Assembly: GCF_035046485.1 (NCBI RefSeq)
Contig: NC_085138.1
Span: 343,368,263 to 343,432,262 of the forward strand
Reading direction: 5' to 3'
From: Aedes albopictus
Taxonomy: Eukaryota > Arthropoda > Insecta > Diptera > Culicidae
Length of the DNA stretch: 64,000 bases
The notes beneath the pieces were generated by a model. It worked only from the letters and a program-made list of their open reading frames with translations, made no database searches and was not told the DNA's origin. This document shows, piece by piece, positions 43,300 through 53,690 of the stretch. How positions within the stretch are numbered: the first letter of the stretch is position 1; each line of letters starts with the position of its first letter. The position numbers were made by a program, and so were the translations under genes.

Positions 43300-44095
43300 T
43301 TTTTGAGATACCTTCAGGAACTCTTTCCAGGATTTCTTCAGGCATTCCTTTCGAGAATATTCTCTGGTTCATTCCCGGGATTCCTTCAGATATTGCTTCC
43401 GAGATTGCTGTACGGATTGCTCCGGAGTTCTCCTCAGAGATGTTTGCAGGGGTTGCTTTGGAAAATCCTGAAAGGATTTTTTAGTTATTTGTTTGCATTC
43501 CTTCGGGGATTTGTGCTGGAAATCCTTCAAAGATTCCTTTTAAGGGGTTCCTTCCGAAAAAAAAGTATGAAAATACAGATTTCTTCCGAGATTTTTTTTA
43601 GGCAATCCAAGATCATAGAGGCATCTTCTATGGTTCTTGCAGGAATACCTGCTCAGCTTCTGGTTGACATTCCTGTCATGATATCTCTAAACCTTAGAGT
43701 CTAAGGATTCCATTAGGTATTCTTTACGGGATTCCTTCAGGAATCACTTCAGGGATTTCTGTCAGAATTTCTTTAAAAAATCCTGAAAGGTTTCTTTCAG
43801 AAATTTCAATCACCATTCTTTCATGGATTTCTGCTAGAATTACTTCACAGATTCATTTTAGTATCCTTTCAAAGTGTTCTTTCAAAACATATACAGAGAA
43901 TCCTAGTGGAATTCTTTCTACGAGCCGGGATCCCTGCTCGGGATTCATGCAGCAATTCCTCCCGGGATTTCTTCTGTGATTATTTCAAGGATTCCTACCA
44001 AGCATTCAGCTGAGATTCCCTCAGAATTCTACCAGATATGCCTCTCAGAATTCCTTCAGTAAATCCTCCCGGGTTTTTTTTCCAGGCACATTCTC
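43300..44095. repeat. degenerate GGAATTCC-family repeat, block F
   Basis: TTCCTTCAGG, GGGATTTCTTC and GATTCCTTCAGG units of about 24 bp. The 133-codon ORF 43303-43704 follows the repeat and is not a gene. Confidence 0.7.
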
Positions 44096-44640
44096 CACCC
44101 AAGCGTTATGTTTTTCAAACTTTTGTACGTAATTCTAAATTGCAATTGGTAGAACGAATAAAATTAATTTTTGGGTGGTTTATCATTTTTTTCATGTAGC
44201 CGAAAGACACATGATCTTTTCGATGTAATTTTAATAGTGCTCAGAGTAACACCATAAAACCCACATATTGTTCACAAATAAAAAAATATGGGGTAGTGCA
44301 AATATAAGTGGAGAAGCCGTGTAGAGTATATCTGGTTGAAATTTTATATTAAAACATGGAATGATGATGAACCTGGGCGTGTTAGTAGAATACCTGTAAA
44401 TACGAGACACTGAAGACGACCTTAAAGTTAAGGTCGAAATACGTATCTGTCAAAGGATACAAATTAAAAGGAACAGTACATAACACGATTTTCTTTTTAA
44501 AACATGCAAAATATCTGAAAAGTTTACGTATGTATAGAGAGTTTGCGGGGTACTGAAGAAAAAACTCAATTACTTTATTAGAAATCATTATCTGTGTAAA
44601 GTCTAACTTCTACAGTATTTAAACGTTTGGTTATGCTACA
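44096..44640. other. AT-rich with a Penelope-like fragment
   Basis: The only structure is the hammerhead-like motif at 44406-44451 and its surroundings (ATCTGTCAAAGGATAC, AATTAAAAGGAACAGTAC). These match the palindrome at 21274-21513 beyond the ribozyme core. No reverse transcriptase. Confidence 0.55.
44406..44451 (+). ncRNA. hammerhead-ribozyme-like motif 3
   Basis: Helix I GACA / TGTC (44406-44409, 44448-44451). Core CTGAAGA (44410-44416) and GAA (44436-44438). Helix II GACCTTAA / TTAAGGTC, 8 bp with an AG turn. Helix III ATACGTAT, then C44447 as the cleavage base. One unpaired C (44417) precedes helix II, as in the other motifs. Confidence 0.65.
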
Positions 44641-46278
44641 CGGCAGCATTACGATGAGCACCTCAATGGCGACGTTGCAAGTACCGAAGGTGGCGTGGTA
44701 ACAGATCTAGGAGTATGTGCACAGGACGAAAGACTCCCGGCCCCTGACCTTCAAGAGATTGAGGAGGAGGTTGGCCGGTTGAAAAACAACAAAGCCGCTG
44801 GAGCAGATCAACTACCAAGCGAGCTTCTAAAATACGGTGGAGAAGCACTGGTGAGAGCACTACACTGGGTCATTACCAAGATTTGGGAGGAGGAAGTATT
44901 ACCGGAGGAATGGATGGAAGGTATCGTGTGTCCCATCTACAAAAAGGGCGACAAGTTGGATTGCGGGAACTATCGCGCGATCACACTACTGAGCGCTGCC
45001 TACAAGGTACTCTCCCAAATTTTATGCCGCCGTCTATCACCGATTGCAAGAGAGTTCGTGGGGCAATATCAGGCTGGATTCATGGGTGAACGCGCTACAA
45101 CGGACCAGATGTTCGCTATCCGCCAGGTGTTGCAGAAATGCCGCGAATACAACGTACCCACACATCACTTGTTCATCGATTTCAAATCGGCGTATGATAC
45201 AATCGATCGAGAACAGCTATGGCAGATTATGCACGAATACGGATTCCCGGATAAACTGATACGGTTGATCAAGGCGACGATGGATCGAGTGATGTGCGTA
45301 GTTCGAGTATCAGGGACACTCTCGAGTCCCTTCGAATCTCGCAGAGGGTTGCGGCAAGGTGATGGTCTTTCGTGCTTGCTGTTCAACATTGCTTTGGAGG
45401 GTGTAATAAGAAGAGCGGGGATAAACACGAGTGGGACGATTTTCACGAAGTCCGTTCAGCTGCTTGGTTTCGCCGATGATATTGATATTATTGCTCGTAA
45501 ATTTGAGACGATGGCGGAAACGTACATCCGACTAAAGAGTGAAGCCAGGCGAATCGGATTAGTCATTAATGTGTCGAAGACAAAGTACATGATGGCAAAG
45601 GGCTCCAGGGAGGAATTACCGCGCCCGCCACCCCGAATTCATATCGACGGTGATGAAATCGAGGCGGTTGAAGAATTCGTGTACTTGGGCTCACTGGTGA
45701 CCGACGACAACGACACCAGCAGAGAAATCCAGAGGCGCATTGTGGCAGGAAATCGTGCCTACTTTGGACTCCGCAGAACTCTACGATCGAATAAAGTTTG
45801 CCGTAACACGAAGTTAACCATCTACAAAACGCTGATTAGACCGGTGGTCCTCTATGGGCACGAAACATGGACCCTACGTGCAGAGGACCAACGCGCCCTT
45901 GGAGTTTTCGAACGGAAGGTGTTGCGCACCATCTACGGCGGAGTGCAGATGGAAGACGGGACTTGGAGAAGGCGAATGAACCACGAGCTGCATCAGCTGC
46001 TGAGAGAACCAACCATCGTCCATACCGCGAAAATCGGGAGGCTACGGTGGGCGGGTCACGTCATCAGGATGTCGGATAGCAACCCGACTAAAATGGTTCT
46101 CGAGAGTCATCCGACCGGTACAAGAAGACGTGGAGCGCAGCGAGCTAGGTGGGTCGACCAAGTGGAGGACGATCTGCGGACCCTACGCAGAGTGCGGAAC
46201 TGGAGACATACAGCCATGGACCGAGTGGAATGGAGGCGGCTACTATGTACAGCAGAGGCCACCCCGGCCTTAGCCTGA
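44641..46278 (+). CDS. RTE-like LINE reverse transcriptase, 5'-truncated but open
   Basis: Copies LINE RNA into DNA at the nicked target. The frame is open from the truncation point at about 44641 to TGA 46276-46278; the first start-like codon is GTG 44695, so no true start is present and the N-terminal endonuclease is missing. Numbering from 44695 (527 residues): NKAAGADQLPSELLKYGG about 32-49, CPIYKKGDKLDCGNYRAITL about 79-98, FIDFKSAYDTID with Asp162, GLRQGDGLS about 218-226, FADD with Asp261-Asp262, then the C-terminal LRWAGHVIRM block about 450-459 and a basic tail. All catalytic residues are present. Copy 1 at 1-1812 is the decayed relative. Upstream sequence is unrelated. Confidence 0.92.
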   Translation, partial: RQHYDEHLNGDVASTEGGVVTDLGVCAQDERLPAPDLQEIEEEVGRLKNNKAAGADQLPSELLKYGGEALVRALHWVITKIWEEEVLPEEWMEGIVCPIYKKGDKLDCGNYRAITLLSAAYKVLSQILCRRLSPIAREFVGQYQAGFMGERATTDQMFAIRQVLQKCREYNVPTHHLFIDFKSAYDTIDREQLWQIMHEYGFPDKLIRLIKATMDRVMCVVRVSGTLSSPFESRRGLRQGDGLSCLLFNIALEGVIRRAGINTSGTIFTKSVQLLGFADDIDIIARKFETMAETYIRLKSEARRIGLVINVSKTKYMMAKGSREELPRPPPRIHIDGDEIEAVEEFVYLGSLVTDDNDTSREIQRRIVAGNRAYFGLRRTLRSNKVCRNTKLTIYKTLIRPVVLYGHETWTLRAEDQRALGVFERKVLRTIYGGVQMEDGTWRRRMNHELHQLLREPTIVHTAKIGRLRWAGHVIRMSDSNPTKMVLESHPTGTRRRGAQRARWVDQVEDDLRTLRRVRNWRHTAMDRVEWRRLLCTAEATPALA

Positions 46279-46300
46279 CCGGTAAGGTAAGGTAAGGGTA
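44641..46300 (+). mobile_element. RTE-like LINE, 5'-truncated insertion
   Basis: Begins abruptly within the linker region and ends just after the ORF stop with a GGTAA pentamer run (about 46280-46298). Short 3' UTRs and simple tandem tails instead of poly(A) are typical of RTE-type LINEs. A target duplication could not be read, partly because a MITE abuts the tail. Confidence 0.75.
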
Positions 46301-46513
46301 GCGAACCACTTGGGCAGCGGCCAATATTTTGGGTACTCTTCGCTATAACTCAGTCAAGTCTAAACCAATTGACTTGAAATTTTGTACACGGCTAGATACT
46401 ATACGTATCTCATCGCGTTCCAAAAATTGTGTCAATTGGTTCAGAATTGGTTGAGTTATATCAGAAAAATGCCCAAAATAGGACCCCTGCCGAGATGGTT
46501 CCACTTCCCTAGT
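46293..46513. mobile_element. MITE abutting the LINE tail
   Basis: AGGGTAGCGAACCACTTGG at the left and inverted AGGGAAGTGGAACCATCTCG at the right, with matching inner words TATTTTGGG and TATAACTCA. About 220 bp. The LINE ends in or at its edge. Confidence 0.6.
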
Positions 46514-47222
46514 AAGCACTCTTTATTTGATTTGTTTAAAAAAATATTTGAGAAATGTTGAACACTGCAGTCGAAAATACATGAAATTATAAGAACTATG
46601 CATTGCATACTTTAAGGCGTTTATCGGGTTATATTTCTGCCCCAATTTATAATTCCTTTTTCTTTTAATTTTCAGTGGTTATCATCTCTCTCTCTATTGT
46701 TTAGAGCTGTATTGTATCTATACGGATCAGAATATAACGATAGCGTAGAAGTTGTGATGAAATAGAACTCGAGAAAATTATCAGATATTGAGGACCTGCA
46801 ATGAAGATGTTTTTAAAAACTACACCATAGACTTTTTTTTCGTCAAATAATGCTTATTTTTTAAAGATTTAAATTGTGACACCTTGGGCGTTAACGGGTT
46901 AAGCTTGTATACGCTTGTCTAGCTTGTACGGCTAATTTTTTAACCAATAACAGAATATTGTGTGCAGATGATACCAGAAAAATTTCATCGGAATCAGTAA
47001 AGTATTGGTGCAGATATCTTCGACACGGAAAAATAGAGTTCTTGTACGCTGTATTGTTGTGCACTAGAAGCGTTCCATAATACACAAAAAAAATGTCGTA
47101 AAACAAATCAACGCTGTTGCTTGTTTGATTTATAAACAGTTTTACTGCATTTGTCAAGTACACTTTAAAATAAATCTTGAAAAAGCAATCAATATTCTGA
47201 CGACATGTTAGTGAATGCAATC
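46514..47222. other. AT-rich, nothing recognised
   Basis: The minus-strand ORF of 111 codons at 46891-47226 is Phe/Leu/Tyr-rich, with no family signature. Confidence 0.4.
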
Positions 47223-47572
47223 CCAAGTAACAATTTCATCGCTGATTAGTTTTGTTTGATTTTTATTAGGGTTTTATAACAGCAATAATTGAAACTCACA
47301 GTTTTATAACTACTTTTATGGAAACCATTGATGAAATGTTTTATAGTTAACTTGAAAATATCCATGAAGCTAGATTTTAAGAGTAAACAAAACTCTCCGA
47401 TATGTTAACCTTCTGGCATTCACTATTACCACAATAAAACTGTTCAAAATCTCAACAGATGGAGATCCATTCGATTAGTAACGACATCTGTTGGTGCAAA
47501 AGCAGAAACTACGACACTGTTAGGTTTATTGCGGTCATCATAAAAGTAAACTTGCTTTCGTTTTATTTTCGC

Positions 47573-49864
47573 GGGAAGGTAACATAAGGCTGAATTTCAA
47601 AAGGCTGAATGCACATAAGGCTGAATACAAAAGGCTGAAACTATGGATATGTAACAAAAGGCTGAAATTACAAAAGGCTGAAATAACAAAAGGCTGAAAA
47701 CATGGATTTTAGGCCTGAAACGCACTTAGCCGAATGGGTTATAATGATTTTAAATCTAAGGAGGATTACTAGTTGTACGATATTACTAGTTACAATAATA
47801 TTACAATATTACTTGTTGTCCCATGTACAGCCTAGTTGAACGGTTAAATTATGATCTATGCATATACCTCGAAAGAACAGCCCATCTAAGATTTTTTTTT
47901 TATTTAAATAGGCTGTTCTTTTGTGGTATATGCATATATTCAGTGCTGGCATTCTTACCAATGTGAAAATGCAGCGAGCTTCTGCGTACGCATATTCCTT
48001 AAAAACGATTTATCAGAGATTTCTCCTTCTTTTGAACATAGCCTGTTCTTACTGTGTTTGGATGTTATAGCTGCAGCATTTTTTTTTTCTCAAAGATGTT
48101 GCTTCTTTTAAAATGTTGACAGAACAATAATTTATGTTCAGGTGTTGAAGCTGCTTACTTTTTACCAGATGTTTCTCCTTCTTTTAAACATAGGCTATTC
48201 TTTCAAATAGTATTGTATTCGAACTGAACGCGAGCCAAAAATGAACTGAACACTTTGAATTTTTTGGACGACAAAGAATTGAACTTGCCTGTCAAAGATT
48301 TTGCAGCTTAAGAACATCATTTGGCTCTGAGTTCATATGCAATTATCTTCATCATTAAATCCTATGTGCCTTCTAGGACTAAGACTATCTTGTGCCGCAT
48401 CTCCATGTTTGTCGTCACATTGGTACGACATTGTGGTCTCGGATATTGAAATACAGCTCTAGGCATTCGGATTTTTCGAAACACACGATAGTCGGGCTTG
48501 TTCACTCTCTCAATAGAAGGAGATTCTTAATCGAATTAGTCCAAACGATTGCTAAAATTGACGAAAAAAAATGGCACAAATATGACCATTTTAGTTTCAC
48601 AGATACCAGGGTAACATGTTAGTCAGCATGCTACAGGTGCAGTTCTTTACATTAGTTTATGCCGCGTTCAATTTGCATGTTCAAAATTTGATCGCAGTGT
48701 GCCGAGTATGAACTTCAACTCAAATTGATCGCGTTCACACTGTGGTGCTGCAATTCGGTTCTGAACTCCTATGCGCACAACATTGCTTGACATATATGGG
48801 AAATAGTTTCTGTCGACGCGAATAAAGCAGTATAGTCCCCGTAGTTCTGGAAAACCCGAAAATCTCCTACGTTAATACATTATTGTGCTGAGGAGGAGTG
48901 AAATATAAGAAAGTTTTTATTTCCTGTCATGGTTCCTTGAAAAACTTAATCAGGAATGGCCAACTGATGGACTGACGACCAGACTCTATTCGTTTAGGCA
49001 ATTTTATGATTTTTGATGGTTCATGCCGTTAACTCCGTTACTGTATTGTATTTAATTATATGATTGGAAATCTGGATTTTCCAAAACCCATGTTGACCGA
49101 ACCGGTACGCTCAGATATGATTCCAATAGCAGAAGAGTTTCTGAATCTAATGAGCTCCAAATGTTTGAAATCTGTGGAAACATGGTGGAGGTATAGCCAT
49201 TTCAGTTTCGCGGATCCCACGGTACCCTGCTGGCGTTCAATTTGGAGCTCGTACGCGTTAGAAATTTTGAACTGAACAAAGTTCAAACATTCTTGAGCAA
49301 TAGTTACAATTGTTTGCATCTACGACTCATTCAACCTAGTTTTCGTGTTATACAAAATACTTCAAACGAGTGGAAATGAAATATTGGCGAATTTTTTCGT
49401 CAATTTGAGTTTAGTATTTGTGGAGTATTAGCCGATATGATACTGAATAAAGTACATTAACATAGACATTATGATAATGAAATCCATAATATTATGATCC
49501 ACTCGAATGTCTTTTCATCAGTTAGAGCCTTAGCTCACGTGACCAGATGTCCATTTGATGAATAGTCCAATCGACTAAATGTCATATACTCCCTCTTCCG
49601 TAAAATGGGTTTTGACCGAATGTTCATTTGACCAAATGTCCGTTCGACCAAATTTCCAAAGATTCTTTTATTTCCTATGATCATTTCAAGTCGAGTCGAA
49701 TGTTTTTCAAAGATCAATAGATAAGCCATTAATGCTCAAAATGTCATTTCATTCGATTCTCTACAGCTTTCAAAACTTTTCAGCCTTTTGATACCTTTCA
49801 GCCTTATGTGTTTCAGCCTTTTAATCATTCAGCCTTATGTGATTCAGCCTTTTGTACGTAACCC
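47573..49864. mobile_element. GGCTGAA-terminal DNA transposon, copy 2 (2.29 kb)
   Basis: Flanked by a perfect ATTTTCGC duplication (47565-47572, 49865-49872). The left 130 bp hold about eight ACAAAAGGCTGAAAT units (AAGGCTGAA). The right 90 bp hold them inverted (TTTCAGCCTTTTG). The ends are GGTAACATAAGG and GTACGTAACC. The 2-kb interior contains a duplicated segment and GACCAAATGTCC words near 49550-49650. There is no frame long enough for a transposase, although decayed coding cannot be excluded. Confidence 0.8.
48545..49235 (+). repeat. internal duplication within the GGCTGAA element
   Basis: About 48575-48625 and 49190-49235 share CCATTTNAGTTTC, GATNCCANGGTA and a following TGCT/TGTT; the translations HFSFTDTRVTC and HFSFADPTVPC agree. 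The similarity may be stronger at the peptide level, hinting at decayed coding sequence. Only two copies were seen. Confidence 0.5.
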
Positions 49865-50615
49865 ATTTTCGCTAAATATGGCCGTCACCATATCGAAGAA
49901 TTTGCTAACGTGAATGGAAAATAGTTAATTTTGCTCAAATTACCAATGAATTGATAGTTTGCTGCCATTTTCCCAATATGCTCACATAAATAAACTCTCT
50001 CAGCTGAGTTTTCTTGTGAATCGAGATAGTTTAAATTGATTAGCAAATTGATTTATTTCATTCCAAGATAATAATATTCACCATTTTCGAAGCGCATTAA
50101 TTTTATGTTTCTGCAACCCCAATATTCACGGTAAAATTGAATGCGCATAAGCCTACGAACACAATAACTACTAAAGTATTACTTTGAAATGATCGCTTTC
50201 TACTTACGAATGATGTATCCTCCTGAACTTTCCGTTTCATCGAAAAAGCTTGTCTGCATCATGAGCTGTCGCAGTTTTTGTTGAAAAAAAAAAAAATACA
50301 ACAACAATCATCATAACCTCTTTTGGGAATAGAAAAATAGGTTTTAACTAGGTTTTAAAACGGTTTTATTGTTACTCTTTATGTGGTTTGCATAACTTCT
50401 CCGAGAGTGGTCCACTTGGCCGAAAGATGCTCTTGAAGAGGTTATCAAGAGGTTTTGATGTATAAATCTTTTTTTTTCTTTTTAATTGTGAATTGTGAAT
50501 TGTGAAACTTAAGCTAATTCTTCACACATGTATAAATCTGTTTTATTGCAAGTTGTATTAAATTGGTCATGAAGATCTCTTATAGAGCCGAACAAAACTT
50601 AAAATGTCGCTTGGG

Positions 50616-51399
50616 CTGTCTCATTTTAGGTGGCCAAAACAAACGCCAACCATAATCTTGGGTCAATTTGATCAGATCATTTAAGTATTCATCAATTTAT
50701 AATACATTGTACTCTCAACTGCATCATTGTTTTTGTTTTCCATACTAATTATAATAAATCACAACCAATGGCAATATGCTCAAACATTCCGCAATATATT
50801 TTTGGCCATACACTGCCGACCATAGTGAAATGTCACTTATGATGACTCATAAGAAATAGAGAAAACCACAGATGGAATATTGCGAGCTTGGTAATGGCAC
50901 GATCAATTCAACTTATTGTGGCTATGACAAAGACATAATGGAATTATTGTCGAACGCACTTTTTTCTTACCAAGCTGCTGCTGACGTTTTGTAATTTGTA
51001 ACTTTCCACAGAACTACGAAGTGGAAAATCGAAAATCAATAAATACATACCTCGATAATTTGATGTCGAAATGTTTACATGAATACACATTCTGAGAAAT
51101 GTGTATTTAAACTAATAGTTTAACAATCTGCACTTAATTTTTTTCTGCAATATACATTTGATTCAAAAACTACACTTTTTGGGTGGCGCTCTAGTTTTTA
51201 ACACCTATAATCTTCTTTTTCACAGTAAAACTGTTTGCGCACATAGATTTGTACCACAGAAAACACCACAGAATTATTTATATTTTCTGATAAACTGGTG
51301 AGATAATCTGCGCAAAAAAGAATCCATGATTATTGCGATGTCAACAATGTTTTTTTTTTTCTTTTCTCGCACTGGAGAACGAATAGTGTGTGTCAAAGT
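50616..51399. other. AT-rich, nothing recognised
   Basis: No repeat unit, ORF or terminal structure identified. Confidence 0.4.
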
Positions 51400-52286
51400 C
51401 GTTCCAGTGTATATGAACAACATACTGGTTTTATTGCAGACTTGTCTATGCTTTCCATTTTGGTTTGAAACCCTCTATAAGAGTGGTCCACTTGATTGGA
51501 AGGCATTCTTACAAAGGTTACACTAGTTTACATCATTTTTGAACTCGGTAAGCTGATGATCATTTTTGGTGTAGAATCATGCCCTGAGTTTGAAAACGCG
51601 AAGGAAAAAAAAATACAGTAGAGCGGATTTGTTTTCGACTTTCCATACAAGGTTGATGATTTGAAATCGATTTTTATTCTATTTTTAAGCAAAGTCGCTC
51701 ACTTCACACATCTTATTCTTCGTAATCAATGCTTCGATTTTTTACTGTAACTCACCTACATATGATATGTCAAATAAACGTTAAGAAAGAATTTTTATAT
51801 TGTTTTTTCTTATTGAAAAAAAAATACATTTCTTCATATATTTTTGTAATTTTTGCAAAAATTTAAGGAGATTGTCCTTAAAACTAGCCAATATATTGAA
51901 TTTCATCAATCTGACGCAAAACCTGCATTCAGATGATCGAATGGTGTTATATTCAGCTTTTAATTTATGGAAAAAGATTTAAAATTGGTTGAACAAACCG
52001 CAAGATATTTGAATTTTAGTTAATTCCATATTTTGAAAAGCTGTTAAACTCGATATTAAGCTTAAACTCTATAAAACTGTTCTACTTAAAATTTTTTGAA
52101 GCATGGTTTCGAAATCAGCGCTAAATTGTGCTTCAAAAATTTTGGTCGTTGACTAAAGTTCGTTTTATTTTGTAAACTTGTGTTATCAGGAAGATGTTAT
52201 GGAATGCTTGGTTTTATTAGAAGTTTTATCGAATTAGTCATGAAAACTGTCAATAGAGCAGTAAAAAACAAGAAATGTTACTTGGG
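51400..52286. mobile_element. CCCAAGTAACA-type element with CACTA-like insert
   Basis: GAGTGGTCCACTTG, GGTTTTATT and the right terminus ATGTTACTTGGG match 50340-50615. The element is interrupted by 51521-52182. Its left end was not located. Confidence 0.6.
51521..52182. mobile_element. CACTA-like non-autonomous element, copy 2
   Basis: CACTAGTTTACA at the left and TGTAAACTTGTG at the right, flanked by TTA (51518-51520, 52183-52185). The related host element at 50441-50450 shows one uninterrupted GTTATCA at the same place. 662 bp, aligned with 36727-37394 throughout. Non-coding. Confidence 0.9.
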
Positions 52287-53219
52287 CTATCACTGTTGGT
52301 TTTTCAAAACGTCTGAAAATTTGACTTCAAGTTAACAACTTAATAAAAATAAGGCGGAGAAAGTTTCATCAAAATCGGTTTAGAACTGAATTTTCTAGAA
52401 ATCAAAATTCAAACCGCTTCAGAGTAAATTTTAGGCATTTTTCAACCATTTTGAGGTCCGTATGCAGTGCACCGATTCGAACTGTCGATAGTGCTCCGAC
52501 TCTTAATAAAATTTGATAGTGCAAATTATTATTCCAAAATGTTCTCAGTCAACGTTTGAGCTATTTTGGCTGAAAACTTTGAATGCCACAATGCAGTTAA
52601 ATATTTTTGCGTATTGGAATTTTTGACCACATATACGACCACAACTTTTTGACGGATTGACCTAATCAAATGAAAGTAGCAAACAACATTGCTACATACA
52701 TAATCTGCTTACAGAAAATGTTTCATTGTAATCGGTTTAGTATTTCTGTCACTAGAGATAAACCTGTTATATGTGATTTGAAACTTGAAAATGATTTGAA
52801 AAAAGAGCATACGTATTCCAATTTTCAACCGCTTTTGAAAAATAAGTCGCACCTGACTGAACCAGCTTAACTTAAATACTTGTGAAGAACTAACTTTGAG
52901 CGACAAGTGCAAATTTCTCTAACATATTATATAACCAGGTCATTGCCAAGAATAATGTAAAAATATTTGCCGTTAACCTGCATAAATATTAAAACACGTT
53001 AATTCTATTGTGTCTGTTTGCATAAACTTCACAATTTCTTTTCAATTGCAGTTGTATATTCTTCGGAAAAAATATCAACATTTTTCTAGCAATTTTATTA
53101 CCGTTCCTCGAAGAATAAAATCTCAAATTCCTATCAAATTTGCTCTACGAATTGTTCCTTTCATCTATTAGCTAAGGGCTCATTCTGATGAATCATTATT
53201 GAAACTTACAATAATACCT
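52287..53219. other. AT-rich, nothing recognised
   Basis: Short overlapping ORFs at 52670-52912 on both strands. No family signature or repeat. Confidence 0.4.
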
Positions 53220-53371
53220 TCCGTAACTCGCGCGATTGGCCACCACCGCTAGCACCACGCTAATGTTGAGTACAAAAATCGAGAGTTTTCAACGCGTTGT
53301 ACAAAATACAACAGCACGATCGCTCGAGGGTCAAAACAAACTATATTTTCTTCATTTGTGCACATCCCACT
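53220..53371 (-). other. candidate first exon A of a minus-strand gene
   Basis: On the minus strand an arthropod initiator-like CCAGTCAGTGG lies at about 53367-53377. A donor consensus GTAAGT at 53214-53219 bounds a GC-balanced segment of about 150 bases. It is an inference from these two signals only. A minus frame covers part of it (CTNEENIVCFDPRAIV) without recognised homology. Confidence 0.25.
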
Positions 53372-53559
53372 GACTGGCACTGATAACAGCGACAGATCCG
53401 TCGCAGAAAAGACGCCGTAATTAGTCAATTGAAAAAATGTAAACATCAAGCTCGGACCTATCTGGTATCACTTCCTTTTTTTTCGTTCCTCAAGACAAAT
53501 CTCACAACAACGAATCCTCCCTGCACTGAAATTCGACAACTCGATGTATGGGTACTTAC

Positions 53560-53690
53560 CCCTCAAAACAGATGACGACTACGAAGGTTCTAAATCTGGG
53601 TTCTGGTTCGGCGCTCAACTGGTTCAGCAGTTCAATCTTTCAGGGTCACTGATTATCACCAAATCACTTGGAATAACGCGCGCGTACACT
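53560..53690 (-). other. candidate first exon B of a minus-strand gene
   Basis: Minus-strand GTCAGTGTACGCGCG (initiator TCAGT, +1 near 53690) followed after about 130 bases by TTTTGAGGG-GTAAGTA, a strong donor. Together with candidate A this could be two alternative promoters of one gene reading leftward. No coding sequence supports it yet. Confidence 0.28.

Larger units (their letters stand above)
47223..50615. mobile_element. composite: CCCAAGTAACA-ended element split by the GGCTGAA element
   Basis: CCCAAGTAACA at 47223 and inverted CCCAAGCGACA at 50615 may be the two ends of one element, with 47573-49864 inserted. The right part (50340-50615) is related to 51430-52286. That both ends belong to one insertion is inference. 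Non-coding. Confidence 0.45.

Noticed and set aside
46293..46300. Target-site duplication of the RTE-like LINE
   Set aside because: Neither flank of 44641-46300 shares a convincing direct repeat, and the MITE at the 3' edge confuses it.
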